Of a stretch of DNA of 64,000 bases, positions 23,417 through 35,652 are shown piece after piece. The stretch comes from Lycium barbarum (Eukaryota; Streptophyta; Magnoliopsida; Solanales; Solanaceae), in contig NC_083337.1 in assembly GCF_019175385.1 (NCBI RefSeq), forward strand, positions 162,019,713-162,083,712, written 5' to 3'. The notes below the pieces were generated by a model. That model saw nothing but the letters and a program-made list of their open reading frames with translations, made no database searches and was not told where the DNA came from. The first letter of the stretch is position 1. Every line of letters begins with the position of its first letter. The translations under genes were made by a program, and so were the position numbers.

Positions 23417-24237
23417 ATGCAGGTTACTATAGCTTTGCTACTTTTTGCTGTAGTTGGGACTTTGATGAAATCAGTAAATTCAGAGAGATACATTGTTGGA
23501 GAAGGCTATGGTTGGCGTTCTGCCCCTTACCCTACTTACTACGAAGATTGGGCTAAAACTGTCAAGCTAAAACCTGGAGATGAATTAGGTATAAACTTTA
23601 ATTTCATGTACTTCTTTTTTTAATGAAATTATTTTATCTCAGAAAATTATTTGGTTATCGATCGATTTCATTGCTCGGAAGGATACAAAGGTACTGACTA
23701 TTAGGGTTGTACATATATCCATTTTCTGGTTCAGTTTATTCATTCAAACCAAACCAATTATGTTGGTTTTATAACTGCATAAACCAAATCAAACTAACAA
23801 AAGTTCAGTCTTGTTTTTTCTCGATTTTTTAGCGAAGGGGTGTCAATTGATTCCCTTTAGACAAAAATAGAACACTAACATCTAAACAGCGTACTTTGAA
23901 TATGATTCATGACTTTATTGAATAAAAACTTATCACAAGCATATATATATATATATATCTGGACCTTTTTGATGACCCATTATATACTGTTTTATTTGTA
24001 GAGTTTAGATTCCAAAAGCCTGACGAAGTGCTGGAGATTGGGAAATACGACTATTATGCATGCAATTCCAATACTCCTTCCAGGCATTATAAAGATAGTC
24101 CAGCAATAGTATTCTTATTGGTACCTGGAGATTATTACTTCACATCCAGCAACAATAACAACTGCATCAATGGCCAGAAGCTCTATGTATATGTACCAGC
24201 TCCAGAAGATGATGGTAAGATTAACAACAAGGGTTAG
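23417..24237 (+). CDS. secreted phytocyanin / early nodulin-like protein lacking copper ligands
   Basis: Two exons (23417-23588, 24002-24237) join in phase across a 413-bp intron placed where phytocyanin genes usually have one, giving 135 residues. A signal peptide (residues 1-22, ending VNS) precedes a domain that starts ERYIVGEGYGW and ends with the typical GQKLYVYV strand. The two cysteines of the conserved disulphide are present (YYAC and NNNNC). By eye alignment the copper ligands of blue-copper relatives are not: the first histidine position reads DEVLEI, and the usual Cys and second His region reads FTSSNNNNC. The usual Pro/Ser-rich tail and GPI signal are absent. It is probably an apoplastic protein of early nodulin-like type without electron-transfer activity. 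A GTAAGA near the 3' end (24214) could be an alternative donor to an unseen exon. Confidence 0.85.
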
Positions 24238-24594
24238 ATGGAAGGTGGAATGTTAAGAGGATCACTAGATTAGCATATTTCCTTTAGACAAATAACCAAG
24301 AGGCAAATCTAGAATTCTAGATCCAGTGAGTTCAGAATGAATGTGATCTTACTATATGCATGCATTTTATTCCTTTTTTTTTTTTTTTGGGATAGTTCGA
24401 GTCAGAAACAATAAGTTCGGCTGAATTAAATAAAATGCCGATATATCGTATGTATTACCAGAAAATCATTCCCTGGTTTATCCAAAAAGAATGTTAACAA
24501 ATAATAGAATAAATGGAGCAGCAACTAAAACTAACACATGTATGGGCTTAAAAAGAAAAGAAAAACTACGCTCTCTACTCTTCTGGCCAAAATT
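24238..24594. other. gene-free spacer between convergent genes
   Basis: AT-rich sequence between the phytocyanin-like stop codon and the distal end of the unknown minus-strand gene. Probably two 3' UTRs meeting; nothing else is seen. Confidence 0.4.
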
Positions 24595-27500
24595 TCACAA
24601 TCTTCCGTAAGCCAACATTAACACCATGTTCATCAGACTGTATCTCCTATACGAATCAATAGTATGTCTTTTCCGATGCCTGTGAGACCAAAAAAAAAAA
24701 TTTGTGAAAAAACAAATACAAACATGCCCTCACTCGATTAAGTTTCAAACTATACTTACATGTAAGCATATCATCCACATGAAATGAATCTCCTTCCAAC
24801 GACAATGATATCATGGTCCCCGCTAGATATCATCCCCGACTAAATGTAGCAAGACTTCTATGTAAGTAAGAGTTTGAGCTATGCTCCAATCAATGACTCA
24901 AGGCGTCAGAACCTACTTCAAGCCCAACAACTCCTTCAGTTGTTCTTTACCACTGCATGTAGAATCCGCCAGACAACTCTGGATTAGTAACAATAACAAG
25001 TACATACCATAACACAGAAATGAGAAATCTAACACAGAAATCTAATAAGGTGATTTGAGTTACTCTTTTTAGTTCATAATCAAGAATTCCAGGATGAAGA
25101 AAACACATTCCTTCCCTTTTACTAAACCACAGGCAGACGGGAGTAGTTTACTTAGACAAATTGAGTGAGCTCGCCTTCTTAAATATAAATACTTAGTCCT
25201 CGCTCACATTGGCTATTAAATTCGCAAGAGAGGGAGTTTACACAATATTATGTTACAACTTGCTAATACCAAAAAATAGAGTGGTCTCTATTTAGTGCTG
25301 CTAATGGAGACTGAAAGAACTAGTTAAAGCAGGCATAGAGGCAGAGTTATTTTTCCTGTCAAAACTAAAGATGATTCTCAATCATTTCTCTTAAGATCAA
25401 TTCAGAACGTTAATATTGATAAACCTATATCGTACAATCATTTTATTTCCATTTGTTATCCTCCGTCCTTTATCAATAACACTGACGTTTCCCTAAACAC
25501 TTGAGTCCCTTTACCAAATAACTTGAACTTACCCAGTCATAACATCACGTTTATGCACCGAAATCAACAGGCCATATTTTGCGCTAATTGGTCATAATTC
25601 TGCATTTGGAAAACACTCTTTATTTCTTTTAGGATGAGTGGGTCATTTACAGTTCCTGGGAATAACTCTATAAGCTATTATTGACGGATATATATAAAGC
25701 AAAAAGAATCTATTAGAACAAAGCAGTTTCAGGTTCGGCCACAGGATTAGACTACAATAACTGTCTGGTCATTGGACCTGTCAAGTAGGCGATCTTTTTC
25801 TTTTGGATCATAAGTAAAAGATTAGTTTAGAAATAAGCTTCTCTGAGTCAAACAGCTTCCGTCCTCATGTTATTTTACCTTCCATGTCAAAATAAATAAC
25901 ACTAGATAATGTGTAGAGGTAATGTTAATTTATAAAGAGACCAGCAGACTCAGAAGTACCTGTTTGAAAATGAAGGAATTATCTCTTCAAGGACATGGAC
26001 CATAATGGAGTTAGTGGTCTCATCACAAGAGCTTTGCCTGTCCTTGAGAACTGTAAGTGAATAAAAATAGCTAGTCAATCACAACAATTAAAAATACAAA
26101 ATTTCAAAACTTACCAAGGATTGGAAAACAAGAAAACTGGTGAGAGGCACATATATTTGTAAAGGTTCATATTTCAACGACTATCAGAGGGATTTTGAAT
26201 CATGTCAAGGTGATAGCGAAATTGCATTAAGTCTGACACTTCCCTGACAATCACTATCATAACTTCTATGTTTCTTTCTTTCTTTTTTCTTTTTTACAAC
26301 TAGAGAAGACTTTTATTAATTAACAAATGTATCTGTACAAAACCACCGGGAACTAACCAGTACACACTTCACTAAGAAAAAACAAAAGCCTTTGATGTTT
26401 CTAGGACTCAATAATAACAAAGTACGACAACAACATACCCAGTGTAATCCCACAAGTGGGGTTTGAGGAGGTTGGGGTGTGCGCAGCCTTACCCCTACCT
26501 TGCGGAGGTAGAGAGGTTGTTTTTGATAGACCCTCGGCTAAAGTGATGCATATCAAAATCAAGTACGGAAAGGAAATACAGTAATTAAGAAGCCATGCTA
26601 AAAAATAAAGGAGAAAAGAATAGTAGCAACAAGCCAACAACGAATAATATGGTAACCAGAGCAAAGGAAACAGCAATAACAAAGTAACTTGGAGAAATTT
26701 ACAAGCACTTTCCTTTTAGAGATTACGAAAGAAGCAGCATAAGAAAAGAGTTCAGTGTTCAAGCACCTTCAAAACTTTTGGGATCTGAAGTATTGCCTTG
26801 GAGATATGATACATCATCCTTAGATAACTGTAACCCATCCAACTGAGCAAACTTATTCAACATACAGCCGATAAGACTATAAGCAACCATACTTGTCTCA
26901 TCAGAACCTTCCTGGATAAGAAGATACTGATTTCTACTCGAGTTTTGTCTGTGAAGTGATACGTTTTTTTCTTCTGAACAGTCTGCCAATGTAAATTTTG
27001 GTGGTCTGCATCCCACGTTCCCTACAGTTCCTTTTTCCTCAGAAAATCTATTTTGATCTCTAGTTGACGTAGATCTGCATGAATCCCTTCCTTCCTGTTG
27101 GCCTATGCTTCTTAACTGGTAATCTATACCACTCATACTATTTGCGTCTTCAGAATCCTTTGATTCTAAGAATGATGAGGAATTGTCAAACCAATTGGAA
27201 TGAACCGAATCTATTTCATCAGTATACATTGACTCGAGTTTGACACTCGACTTGAGTTTTGGTGAAAGCGGAGAGGATAAACCATCATCTCGACTAGCAG
27301 TGGTTGGCGACTTGGAATTGCTTTGGTTTATCTCGCCGACACTTTCTGCTTGGCTGTATGAGACATTAGGATCAGACCTGCAATTTCGAGGAAGATCAGA
27401 AAGATCTGCATCTTCATCACCACCTTCATAATAACTTTCCTCTACATTCTCCATGTAAGCTATCGCAAAATCTTCACTGACAATACAATCAGTGAGTAAA

Positions 27501-30500
27501 TCCCAAACAATTTGTTTTATCTGAGCACTAATAATCAGCACACATTCTACTTCTTCTTCTACCTCCTTGTTTGAGTAAGTTTTCCTAGATGCATGCCTAG
27601 ATGTTTTGTTAACAATAGCTAGACTTTCTAGTAAACTTTCAGGGATAGACTGCATGTCGCTGCACTCGAGAAGATATTCAGTCAACAGTTTCTTCACTTT
27701 CACACGCAAACGACCACTTCCTTTGACAGCTTCATCATTAGAATCCAGCACAAGAGGCAAATTTCCCAGCTCTGCGAAACTAATTTTATTTTTATCATCT
27801 AGAATCCTAATTGCTTTTGCTATATCATTCTGCAATGCTTCTACATCTGATGAAAGTTTTTGGAAAACCATCTGAGAGGGACAATAATCAAGTTCTGGTT
27901 TTAACTTTAAGGCTGCTACGGACAAAGCCTTGGCCAGGGGTTCTGGTGGCTCATCCCCTTCTTCATAGTCTGATAACATTTTCAATGATTTTTTCCTGAT
28001 TTGTTTAACTAAACTTTCAATCTTCCAACCTATTCTTGGAGGTTGTATGTTGGGGATGTAACCCGTGACATTGCTCAGATTCCTACGCATTTTACTCAAA
28101 ATTAGAAGAGGCAGCTCCTCAAGTCTATCTAGTACATAAATAGCAGAACTGCGAAAGGATTCTGAGGTAGAACAAGAAGCCCCATGATTAACACGAAAGT
28201 ATTGAGGATCTTTGAGGAGTTGAGAAATTTGTTTAATTCGACTTTGACTGGAATCATCATTCTTATGGAGAATTTTGGGAAGAAATTGCTTGATTATCCT
28301 TTTCATTTGCCAATTGGTTTTCTCAATAGTAATTGAGCCACCAGTTACAGTCTCTGCAATACAGCATAACCCCTTGTTGTTCATCTTATCAAGCATGGAA
28401 TAAATGCATCTCAAATTCTCAGCTGAACTAGAGAGCAATGTGGCTGGCGCACCATGATATGTCCTTTCATCCGTATACACTCCAAATGCCTTTGCAACAG
28501 AAGTTCTAATGTTCTCATAATGTAACTGTAATTAAGACACAAAGAAAATATATCAGCAAAAAGAAAATATATCAGCTTAGTGGGTGAAAACACTTTGGGA
28601 TTGAGTTTTACAACAACAGATAATGTTCAATACAAACAAAGAAACAGGTTTTCCTGAAGGTTTCCCTGAAATAGGGAGTGTGTGATACTAACTCTTTTGA
28701 TTTAAAAGTTACATGTTAGCAGTATCATTTGGATTATTTTTTTTCCAAAAAAGAGATATAGTCGGAAATGTTTTATCAACTTTGAATTGAAACATGTCAT
28801 ACATCAGAAGCATTAAAAAGAACACTTACATCATCTTCTCTAAGCAATGATTCAGGTAAACTCCTGCAGATACAGACAAAAGAGTAGAGGTTTAGTTTGA
28901 AGTGCAAACATTATTTGCAAACAACATGCAATCTATGCTAACACAACATGAAACCAGATAACAATATGCATAAACAAGTTATCAGATATAAGAGCAACCC
29001 ATGTACTAAGCTACTGTACACTTTTAATCAGTATGTAGAAAGAGTATCGGAAAACAACTTTCGTCAAGAAAGCACAATGCTATAAAAGAGCCAAGTCAAG
29101 GAGATAAATATGTTGCTTCATCTTCAATTATAAAAAAAATTGCCTGAAAAACATGTCGCAACGTAAATCACATATAAGATCTGCAGTTTTTGCATGGGAA
29201 GTTACTAAGGAAGTGCATTTTACTGGTGATAGTCTGTGAAGTATTATGCTTAGTAACTGTGGTGCTCTTCACGGAGGGGATGAAGACAGTAACTATCTGC
29301 TATTGCATTTTCCCTGAGCATCAGCATGCTTGCCTTGTGTTTATGCTGGCAGGGTGAGAGTCCAATGGATATGCCCTAATCAGTCAAGAAGTTGCTAATG
29401 GCTGCTAAAATGCACTTCAGAGGAAAATATAGATGAATATGGGATCCTTGTTCGGCAACGGAATAATCAGCATTCAGAGAAATTGAAACGAAACTCACTT
29501 CACTTCTATCAAAACCTGATCTCGCGTTCGTCTTTTATGTGAAATAAGAAGTGATTATTAAATTCTGACATTTGTGTATTTTTGCACAATTTATCCTTGG
29601 CATTGGATTTTCTGTAATTTCCTTTTGTCCTTGGACTTGCTAAGGTGTCACGTTTTGATACACTACTAGCCTAAGAAAAATATAGTCCACATTTGTAGAA
29701 AGCTGAAAATAAGGACCACAAACACATGTTATCGTTCAGCTTATTTCCAAATATCAAGATTCAGTATTCCATGAGCTACATAAACCATCATTGAAGTATG
29801 ATTCATTACATTATCGTCTGCAAACCAATCGATGGAAGAATCTCAACATTCAGTAGATGTAAAACAGAACTTTTAGATCTTTAATACGAGTTCTCTAACT
29901 TTGTCAAAGCTAACAAAAGAAGGAAATGCCAAAGGGATAGTCCAAAAACAATAATGAAATTGACAGACATCGCATTCCAGTACCCACCCTTGCAGTCAAA
30001 TGAAACAATCAATTTTGCAAATATTCAACATTACAAAAGCAGTGCAACCGCTAAAAGCCTAAAATGCCTTTTCTAGCGAGATATATTTTTACTAACCAGG
30101 ACAACACGTATACAAGAGGCCAAAAGAAGAGTTTTTTTATAAAAATTATACAGTAGTTACCAGGTTCAAAAAAAAAAATATACAGAAAAGTTAAAGGAGA
30201 AAGAAAGTTCTCACATATCACTGGGCGGTTTGAGTCTTTCCATCTTTTTTTGCTCTCTTTCGGATAAGTGCAAGTCCATTAACCACCTGCAAAATTAATT
30301 CCGTATGCCTAAAATAACCCTCAATGATGATTATTCCCACAAACACTTTGTCATGCATTACATATACAAAGAAAATTGCGCCCTCTATCCAATTTTATAT
30401 GACACTCTACCTACTTCAGAACATCCTAAAATGTTTGACAATATTCTCTCTCTACGTAATCTAAACAAATTTACCAAAACTAAAATTCATTAAATTCTTC

Positions 30501-31157
30501 TTCTCTTTTTTGGCCAAGTAAATTTTATTCAGTGTGAACACTGCACAAAGGTTTGTGCACGTATTTACAGAAATAATACATATTTTATATTTTGATGTTT
30601 TGTCTATCAAACTAACACTCTCACTTTAATATTTTCTCCACTACCACTAATATAATATGCAAGTCAATTTCATCTCAAACCGGTTAGGACTTCGGTATAG
30701 TAGTAAGAGCGCAACCCACATGTGTGGGTTATCACGTCAACGTTCGGACCCTATCACAAACAAAAACATGGTATTTAAGTGGAGAAGGGTAGAGGGGTCT
30801 AACTACTGTCCCTCAGGGATTTCTCGGTTATTACAAAAAGTCAATTTCATCTCTAACTCAATATCCAATCAAACACTATAAAAACAAAAAAACAAATCAT
30901 AAAACCTGTCAAACACAATCATATAAAATGAGACCGAGGGGGTATTAAACAAAGAAAGGTAAAATCAAATTGGAAAAGATCATCAATGTAATGCTAACAC
31001 TAATGATGAAAATTCAACTGAAGCATACTTCGAATGAAGAGTTAAACTGATGTTCACGAAAAGAAAAGGCTTACCTTCTCTTGAGCCTAAGTTCTTTTTC
31101 TTGCTGCTTCAATTGAGATACTAATACTTTACAATCCTCCGTGTAATATGCCTCCAT
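24595..31157 (-). CDS. conserved plant protein of unknown function, 707 or 651 residues
   Basis: I do not recognise a named family. Firm exons on the minus strand are 31157-31075, 30286-30215, 28863-28830 and a long one from 28525. All are in phase and start MEAYYTEDC. The first 50 residues are highly charged and probably coiled (SQLKQQEKELRLKRR, REQKKMERLK). The central part (about 64-400) is mostly helical and conserved-looking. From about 400 on it is Ser/Asp/Glu-rich and likely disordered. Two 3' ends are possible. Read straight on, the long exon stops at 26759 (651 residues). If the donor AAG|GTGCTT at 26766 is used, two more exons follow in phase (26050-25960, coding-like with IMVHVLEEIIPSFSN, and 24679-24595), giving 707 residues. 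I favour the longer form, with moderate confidence, because both added exons have good acceptors and matching phases. Confidence 0.75.
26425..26674 (+). mobile_element. SINE with 12-bp target-site duplication
   Basis: Contains the well-known Solanaceae SINE phrases AATCCCACAAGTGGGGTTTG, CCTTACCCCTACCTTG and GATAGACCCTCGGCT. AATAACAAAGTA flanks it at 26413-26424 and 26675-26686. It lies just downstream of the proximal stop codon of the unknown gene, that is, inside its last long intron if the distal exons are used. Confidence 0.75.
30677..30837 (+). mobile_element. tRNA-derived SINE with 16-bp target-site duplication
   Basis: Lies in intron 1 of the unknown gene. It begins AACCGGTTAGGACTTCGG and ends TCTCGGTTATTACAA. 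Box-A/B-like tRNA promoter remnants lie in its first 80 bases (AGTAAGAGCGCAACCC, CGTTCGGACCC). Perfect copies of AAGTCAATTTCATCTC lie at 30661-30676 and 30838-30853, so the insertion is fairly young. Confidence 0.85.
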
Positions 31158-31239
31158 ATTATCCTATTCTTTCAGAACACAAAAAATGGTTTTAGGGTTT
31201 AATCCGATTCTTCAACTCCATGTGAAACTGAACGACTTA

Positions 31240-31372
31240 GAGCCTGTTTGGATGGGCTTATAAGCATAAGTCCTGGCTTAAAAATAAGTGCATAAAAGCA
31301 CTTTTCTATATTTACCCGAACACTACAAAAAGTGCTTAAAAGCACCTAAAATAAGTCAATCCAAACAGGCTC
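31240..31372. mobile_element. Tourist-type (PIF/Harbinger) MITE, 133 bp
   Basis: Ends GAGCCTGTTTGGAT and, inverted, ATCCAAACAGGCTC, with TTA on both sides (31237-31239, 31373-31375). It sits about 80 bases upstream of the start codon of the unknown gene, in its leader or core promoter. Confidence 0.85.
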
Positions 31373-31897
31373 TTAAAAAAAGGCTATGTTTAGTCATTTA
31401 GATTTTCAGGAAACTTATCCCAACTAATTAATGTAGGCCTCCATATTATACTAATTTTTAAGAACGCAAAAAATAAATTGCAACCTTTAATTCAATTTTT
31501 CAACTAAATCCAAATTAGGATATAATCACAACTTCGAGGGATTATCACACAAAAGCATATTAATTTGTAAACATCATAAGGAACTATAATAGAGTATCAT
31601 ATTTGAAGATTTGTCAAACACAACAATATAATCCAAAATTCACTAAAATTTGTGTTTTACCTTTAAAAATAATAAATAAAAAGAGAGAGATGAAGAGGAG
31701 GCAACAACGGCGGGGAAGGACTATCAAGTATGAGAGAGTGGGTTAAGTTCGAATTTGGGTCTATTTATTTTGCTGTTTATCCAGCCCGCTACAAGTGATT
31801 TGACCTTGGCCCAACATCCTCCCAAGGTTCCTAACTAAGGGATCATTTGCACTTTTGTCCTTATCTGGTCTTTATCCTTCACCAAAAAAAAAAAAAA

Positions 31898-32294
31898 GGG
31901 AAAAATTTCACTTATAAACAATTTATGGGTCAAAATTACATATTCATAGCCCATATTTTAAATTACAAAACGTATAGCCCAACATTTCATGACCAACTCG
32001 AATATTCACCTTTATACAATAATATACAACTTTATACACCTATTGTAGATAATGTATACACCTTGTATAAAAGTGTACAATAATGTATAAGACTAGTATA
32101 AAATATTATACAACAATATATAACTTTATACATCTACTGTAAACAATGTATAAACTTTGTATAAAAGTGTATAATAATGTATAAGACTAGTAAAAAATTG
32201 AAGAGGACAAAAATGGCTATGGCGGGTAATTAAAAAAAGATGGGCTAAAACGGGTAAATATTTTGCCATAATTGGCATACAGTGTAAAATTCCC
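31898..32294. mobile_element. non-autonomous element with TIRs and an internal ~95-bp direct repeat
   Basis: The left end GGGAAAAATTTCACTTATAA pairs with the inverted right end (GGGAATTTTACACTGTATG). Complementarity continues into the body through GCCCAT-type motifs. The interior has two copies of an AT-rich unit built on TATACAACTTTATAC and AATGTATAAGACTAGTA. A-runs flank both sides, so the target duplication cannot be defined. The right part of it is copied again at about 33890-34010 by the tandem duplication described next. Confidence 0.6.
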
Positions 32295-32502
32295 AAAAAA
32301 AAAATAATCTAAAAACATAATTTTATATTTTTGTATCATAATATCCCACAAGTTGTGCCCTGACATGACTTCAGTTTCTAAGGAACTTAAGCCCCATTAG
32401 GCCTATGTTTGGTTGCTAAAGGGGAAAATTACAAAACCATCCCATTTTTAAAATTGAAGTCCAACCTATTATGAGGGAAAACGTGCAATTTTATGATGTT
32501 AT

Positions 32503-33322
32503 TGAGTCATTTGCACTTTTGCTCTATTTTGTACTGGTCTTTAATTTTTTGTTCTCATAACAAACAATTTTTTTTGCGGGCATAAGTTTATATTTTTGCA
32601 TCATAGTATCTCATAAGTTTGATTTTAATGGGGCAAAAATTAAATGCCAGCTCATTTGAACGGTAAAAAATTAAAGACCAACACATTTGAAGGATAAACC
32701 GTGCAATTCCTTCAAGAATTAATCTAACTAAGCATTCATCCAACAGTTAAAATTAAACATAGTCAGCGGATATATGAATATATGTATAATTCATTTATAT
32801 TTATAGTTAATTATGTATCGTTAGTATACATATATGTCGGCTCAAAAAAATAATCCAGCAAGATATATGTGTATTATCAGATTCCTTTAAACACAAAACT
32901 GAATAAAATTCACGCTTTAATTACACACAAAGTTCCACTTTTGAATAATTAATAATTACATTAGAAAAAAAAAGATCTTAATGTCAAGTAAAATCAACTA
33001 AAGAGGAGAAAAAGGAAATAAAGGGTACTTACAACTCGATTATGAAAAGGAGCTCGCTGCAAAAACAAACGGAGAAGAGTAAGTTTGCGCAGAAGGGGGA
33101 GGATGAAATTGCACGGTTTCCCTTCAAATGAGCTGGTCTTTAATTATTGCCCTATAAATTCAAACTTATGCCTAACGGGGCATAAGTTTTTTAAGGATGA
33201 GACAAAACTTGTGGAATATTATAATGAAAGATATAAACTAATATCTGCGAAAAAATGATTTGTTATGAGGGACAAAAATTAAATACCAACACAAAATAGG
33301 GCCCAAAAGTGCAAATGACCCA
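32503..33322. repeat. foldback element, copy 1
   Basis: The left arm (32503 to about 32710) begins GTCATTTGCACTTTTG and ends ACCGTGCAATT. The right arm (about 33106-33322) is its approximate inverted copy, beginning AATTGCACGGTTT and ending CAAAAGTGCAAATGACCC. About 395 bp separate them. A transcript could form a hairpin of about 200 bp with mismatches. It resembles a terminal-inverted-repeat element without transposase. Confidence 0.7.
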
Positions 33323-34222
33323 AGGTGGAGTGCCGTTAACTGGGCCGGAGAAGAAACTCTGGTTTAGGAGAAGTTGGGCCTGTCATCATCTGATCTTCAT
33401 TTTTTTGCGCGAATTGGCCTTCGTATGGACTGGTATTTAATTTTTGCTCCTCAAATCGCTGGTCTTTAATATTTTTCCCTACTTCTCATTTAATGAAAAT
33501 TTGTGGTTCAAAATACTCTTATTCGCTAGTCTATGAAATTAGTGATTCTGGGTCCGAACTCCGGCAGGGTAATAAAAAATCCTTTCACAAGCAAGATTTT
33601 CATAAAAACTATACTTATTCAGGGTTAAGTTGTCATAATGCATAATTTCTTTAGTATCCTACAGAAGTATGTCGGACAAGGCATAATTTCTATATAATTA
33701 CAAAGAAACAGTGCCCTTAGTTCTGTAGGATAACTTAATTTCTACCTAACTATGCAGGATAAGGCAGAATTTCTATGTAATTGCATCTAATGTAGTTACA
33801 TAGAAACTATGTCATGTGTCATAGTTCTGTAGGATAACTTAATTTCTACATAACTATGCCGGACAAGACATACTTTATATAGAAATTAATAATGTATAAG
33901 ACTAGTAAAAAATTGAAGAGGACAAAATGGCTATGGCGGGTAATTAAAAAAAGATGGGCTAAAACGGGTAAATATTTTACCATAATTGGCATGCAGTGTA
34001 AAATTCCCAAAAAAAATAAAATCTAAGGACATAGTTTTATATTTTTGTACCATAATATCCCACAAGTTGTGCCCTGACATAACTTCAGTTTTTAAGGAAC
34101 TTAATCCCCATTAGGCATGCGTTTGGTTGCTAAAGGGGAAAATTACAAAGCCATCCCATTTTAACGGTAAAATTGAAGTCCAACCTATTATGAGGGAAAA
34201 CGTGCAATTTTATGTTGTTATT

Positions 34223-35089
34223 GGGTCATTTGCACTTTTGCTCTATTTTGTACTGGTCTTTAATTTTTTGTTGTCATAACAAACAATTTTTTTTGCGGGG
34301 CATAAGTTTATATTTTTGCATCATAATATCTCATAAGTTATGCTCGGCGCCTTGAAAGAACATATGTCCCGAGGCATAAGTTCGATTTTGAAGAGACAAA
34401 AATTAAATACTAGCTCATTTGAACGAAAAATAAATAAATAAAGACCAGCACATTTGAAGGACAAACCGTGCAATTTCTTCAAGAATTAATCTAACTAGGC
34501 ATTCATCCAACAGTTAAAATTAAACATAGTCGGCGGATATATGAATATATGTATAATTCATTTATATTTATAGTTAATTATGTATCATTAGTATACATAT
34601 ATGTCGGCTCGAAAATATAATCCAGCAAGATATATGTGTATTATCATATTCCTTTAAACACAAAACTGAATAAAATTCACGCCTTAATTACACACAAAGT
34701 TCCACTTTTGAATAATTAATAATTATATTAGAAAAAAAATGATCTTAGTGTCAAGTAAAATCAACTAAAGAGGAGAAAAAAGAAATAAAGGGTACTTACA
34801 ACTCGATTATGAAAAGGAGCTCGCCGCAAAAACAAACGGAGAAGAGTAAGCTCGCTGAGAAGGGGAGGACGAAATTGCACGGTTTCCCTTCAAATGAGCT
34901 GGTCTTTAATTTTTGCCCTATAAAATCAAACTTATGCCTAACAGGGCATAAATTTTTTAAGGATGAGACAAAACTTGTGAGATATTATAATGAAAGAGTA
35001 TAAACTTATATCTGCGAAAAAATGATTTGTTATGAGGGACAAAAATTAAATACCAACACAAAATAGGGCCCAAAAGTGCAAATGACCCA
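34223..35089. repeat. foldback element, copy 2
   Basis: The counterpart of the foldback in copy 1, with arms 34223 to about 34478 and about 34871-35089. Its left arm carries 47-50 extra bases bounded by CATAAGTT repeats, which copy 1 has lost. Confidence 0.7.
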
Positions 35090-35652
35090 AGGTGGAGTGT
35101 CGTTAACTGGGCCGGAGAAGAAACTCTGGTGTAGGAGAAGTTGGGCCTGTCATCATTTGAACTTCATTTTTTTGCGCGAATTGGCCTTCGTATGGACTGG
35201 TATTTAATTTTTGCTCCTCAAATCACTGGTCTTTAATATTTTCGCCTACTTTTCATTTAATGAAAATTTGTGGTTCAAAGTACTCTTATTCGTTAGTCTA
35301 TGAAATTAGTGATTCTGGGTCCGAACTCCAGCAGGGGTAAAAAAAATCCTTTCACAAGCAAGATTTTCATAAAAACTATACTTATTCGGGGTTAAGTTGT
35401 CATAATGCATAGTTTCTGTAGTATTTTACAGAAGTATGTCGGGCAAGGCATAATTTCTATATAATTACAAAGAAACTGTGCCCATAGTTCTGTAGGATAA
35501 CTTAATTTGTACCTAACTATGCAGGATAAGGCAGAATTTCTATGTAATTGCATCTAATGTAGTTACATCGAAACTATGTCATGTATCATAGTTCTATAGG
35601 ATAACTTAATTTCTACATAACTATGCCGGACAAAGCATACTTTATATAGAAA

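Larger units (their letters stand above)
32175..35652 (+). repeat. tandem duplication of a ~1.7-kb block (two copies)
   Basis: Copy 1 (about 32175-33886) and copy 2 (about 33887-35652) align base for base with roughly 95% identity by eye. The offset is 1715 at the left and 1767 at the right. The main length difference is 47-50 bases present only in copy 2 (about 34338-34386). Each copy holds a foldback structure and AT-rich, non-coding DNA. Neither copy has a long reading frame. Confidence 0.9.
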
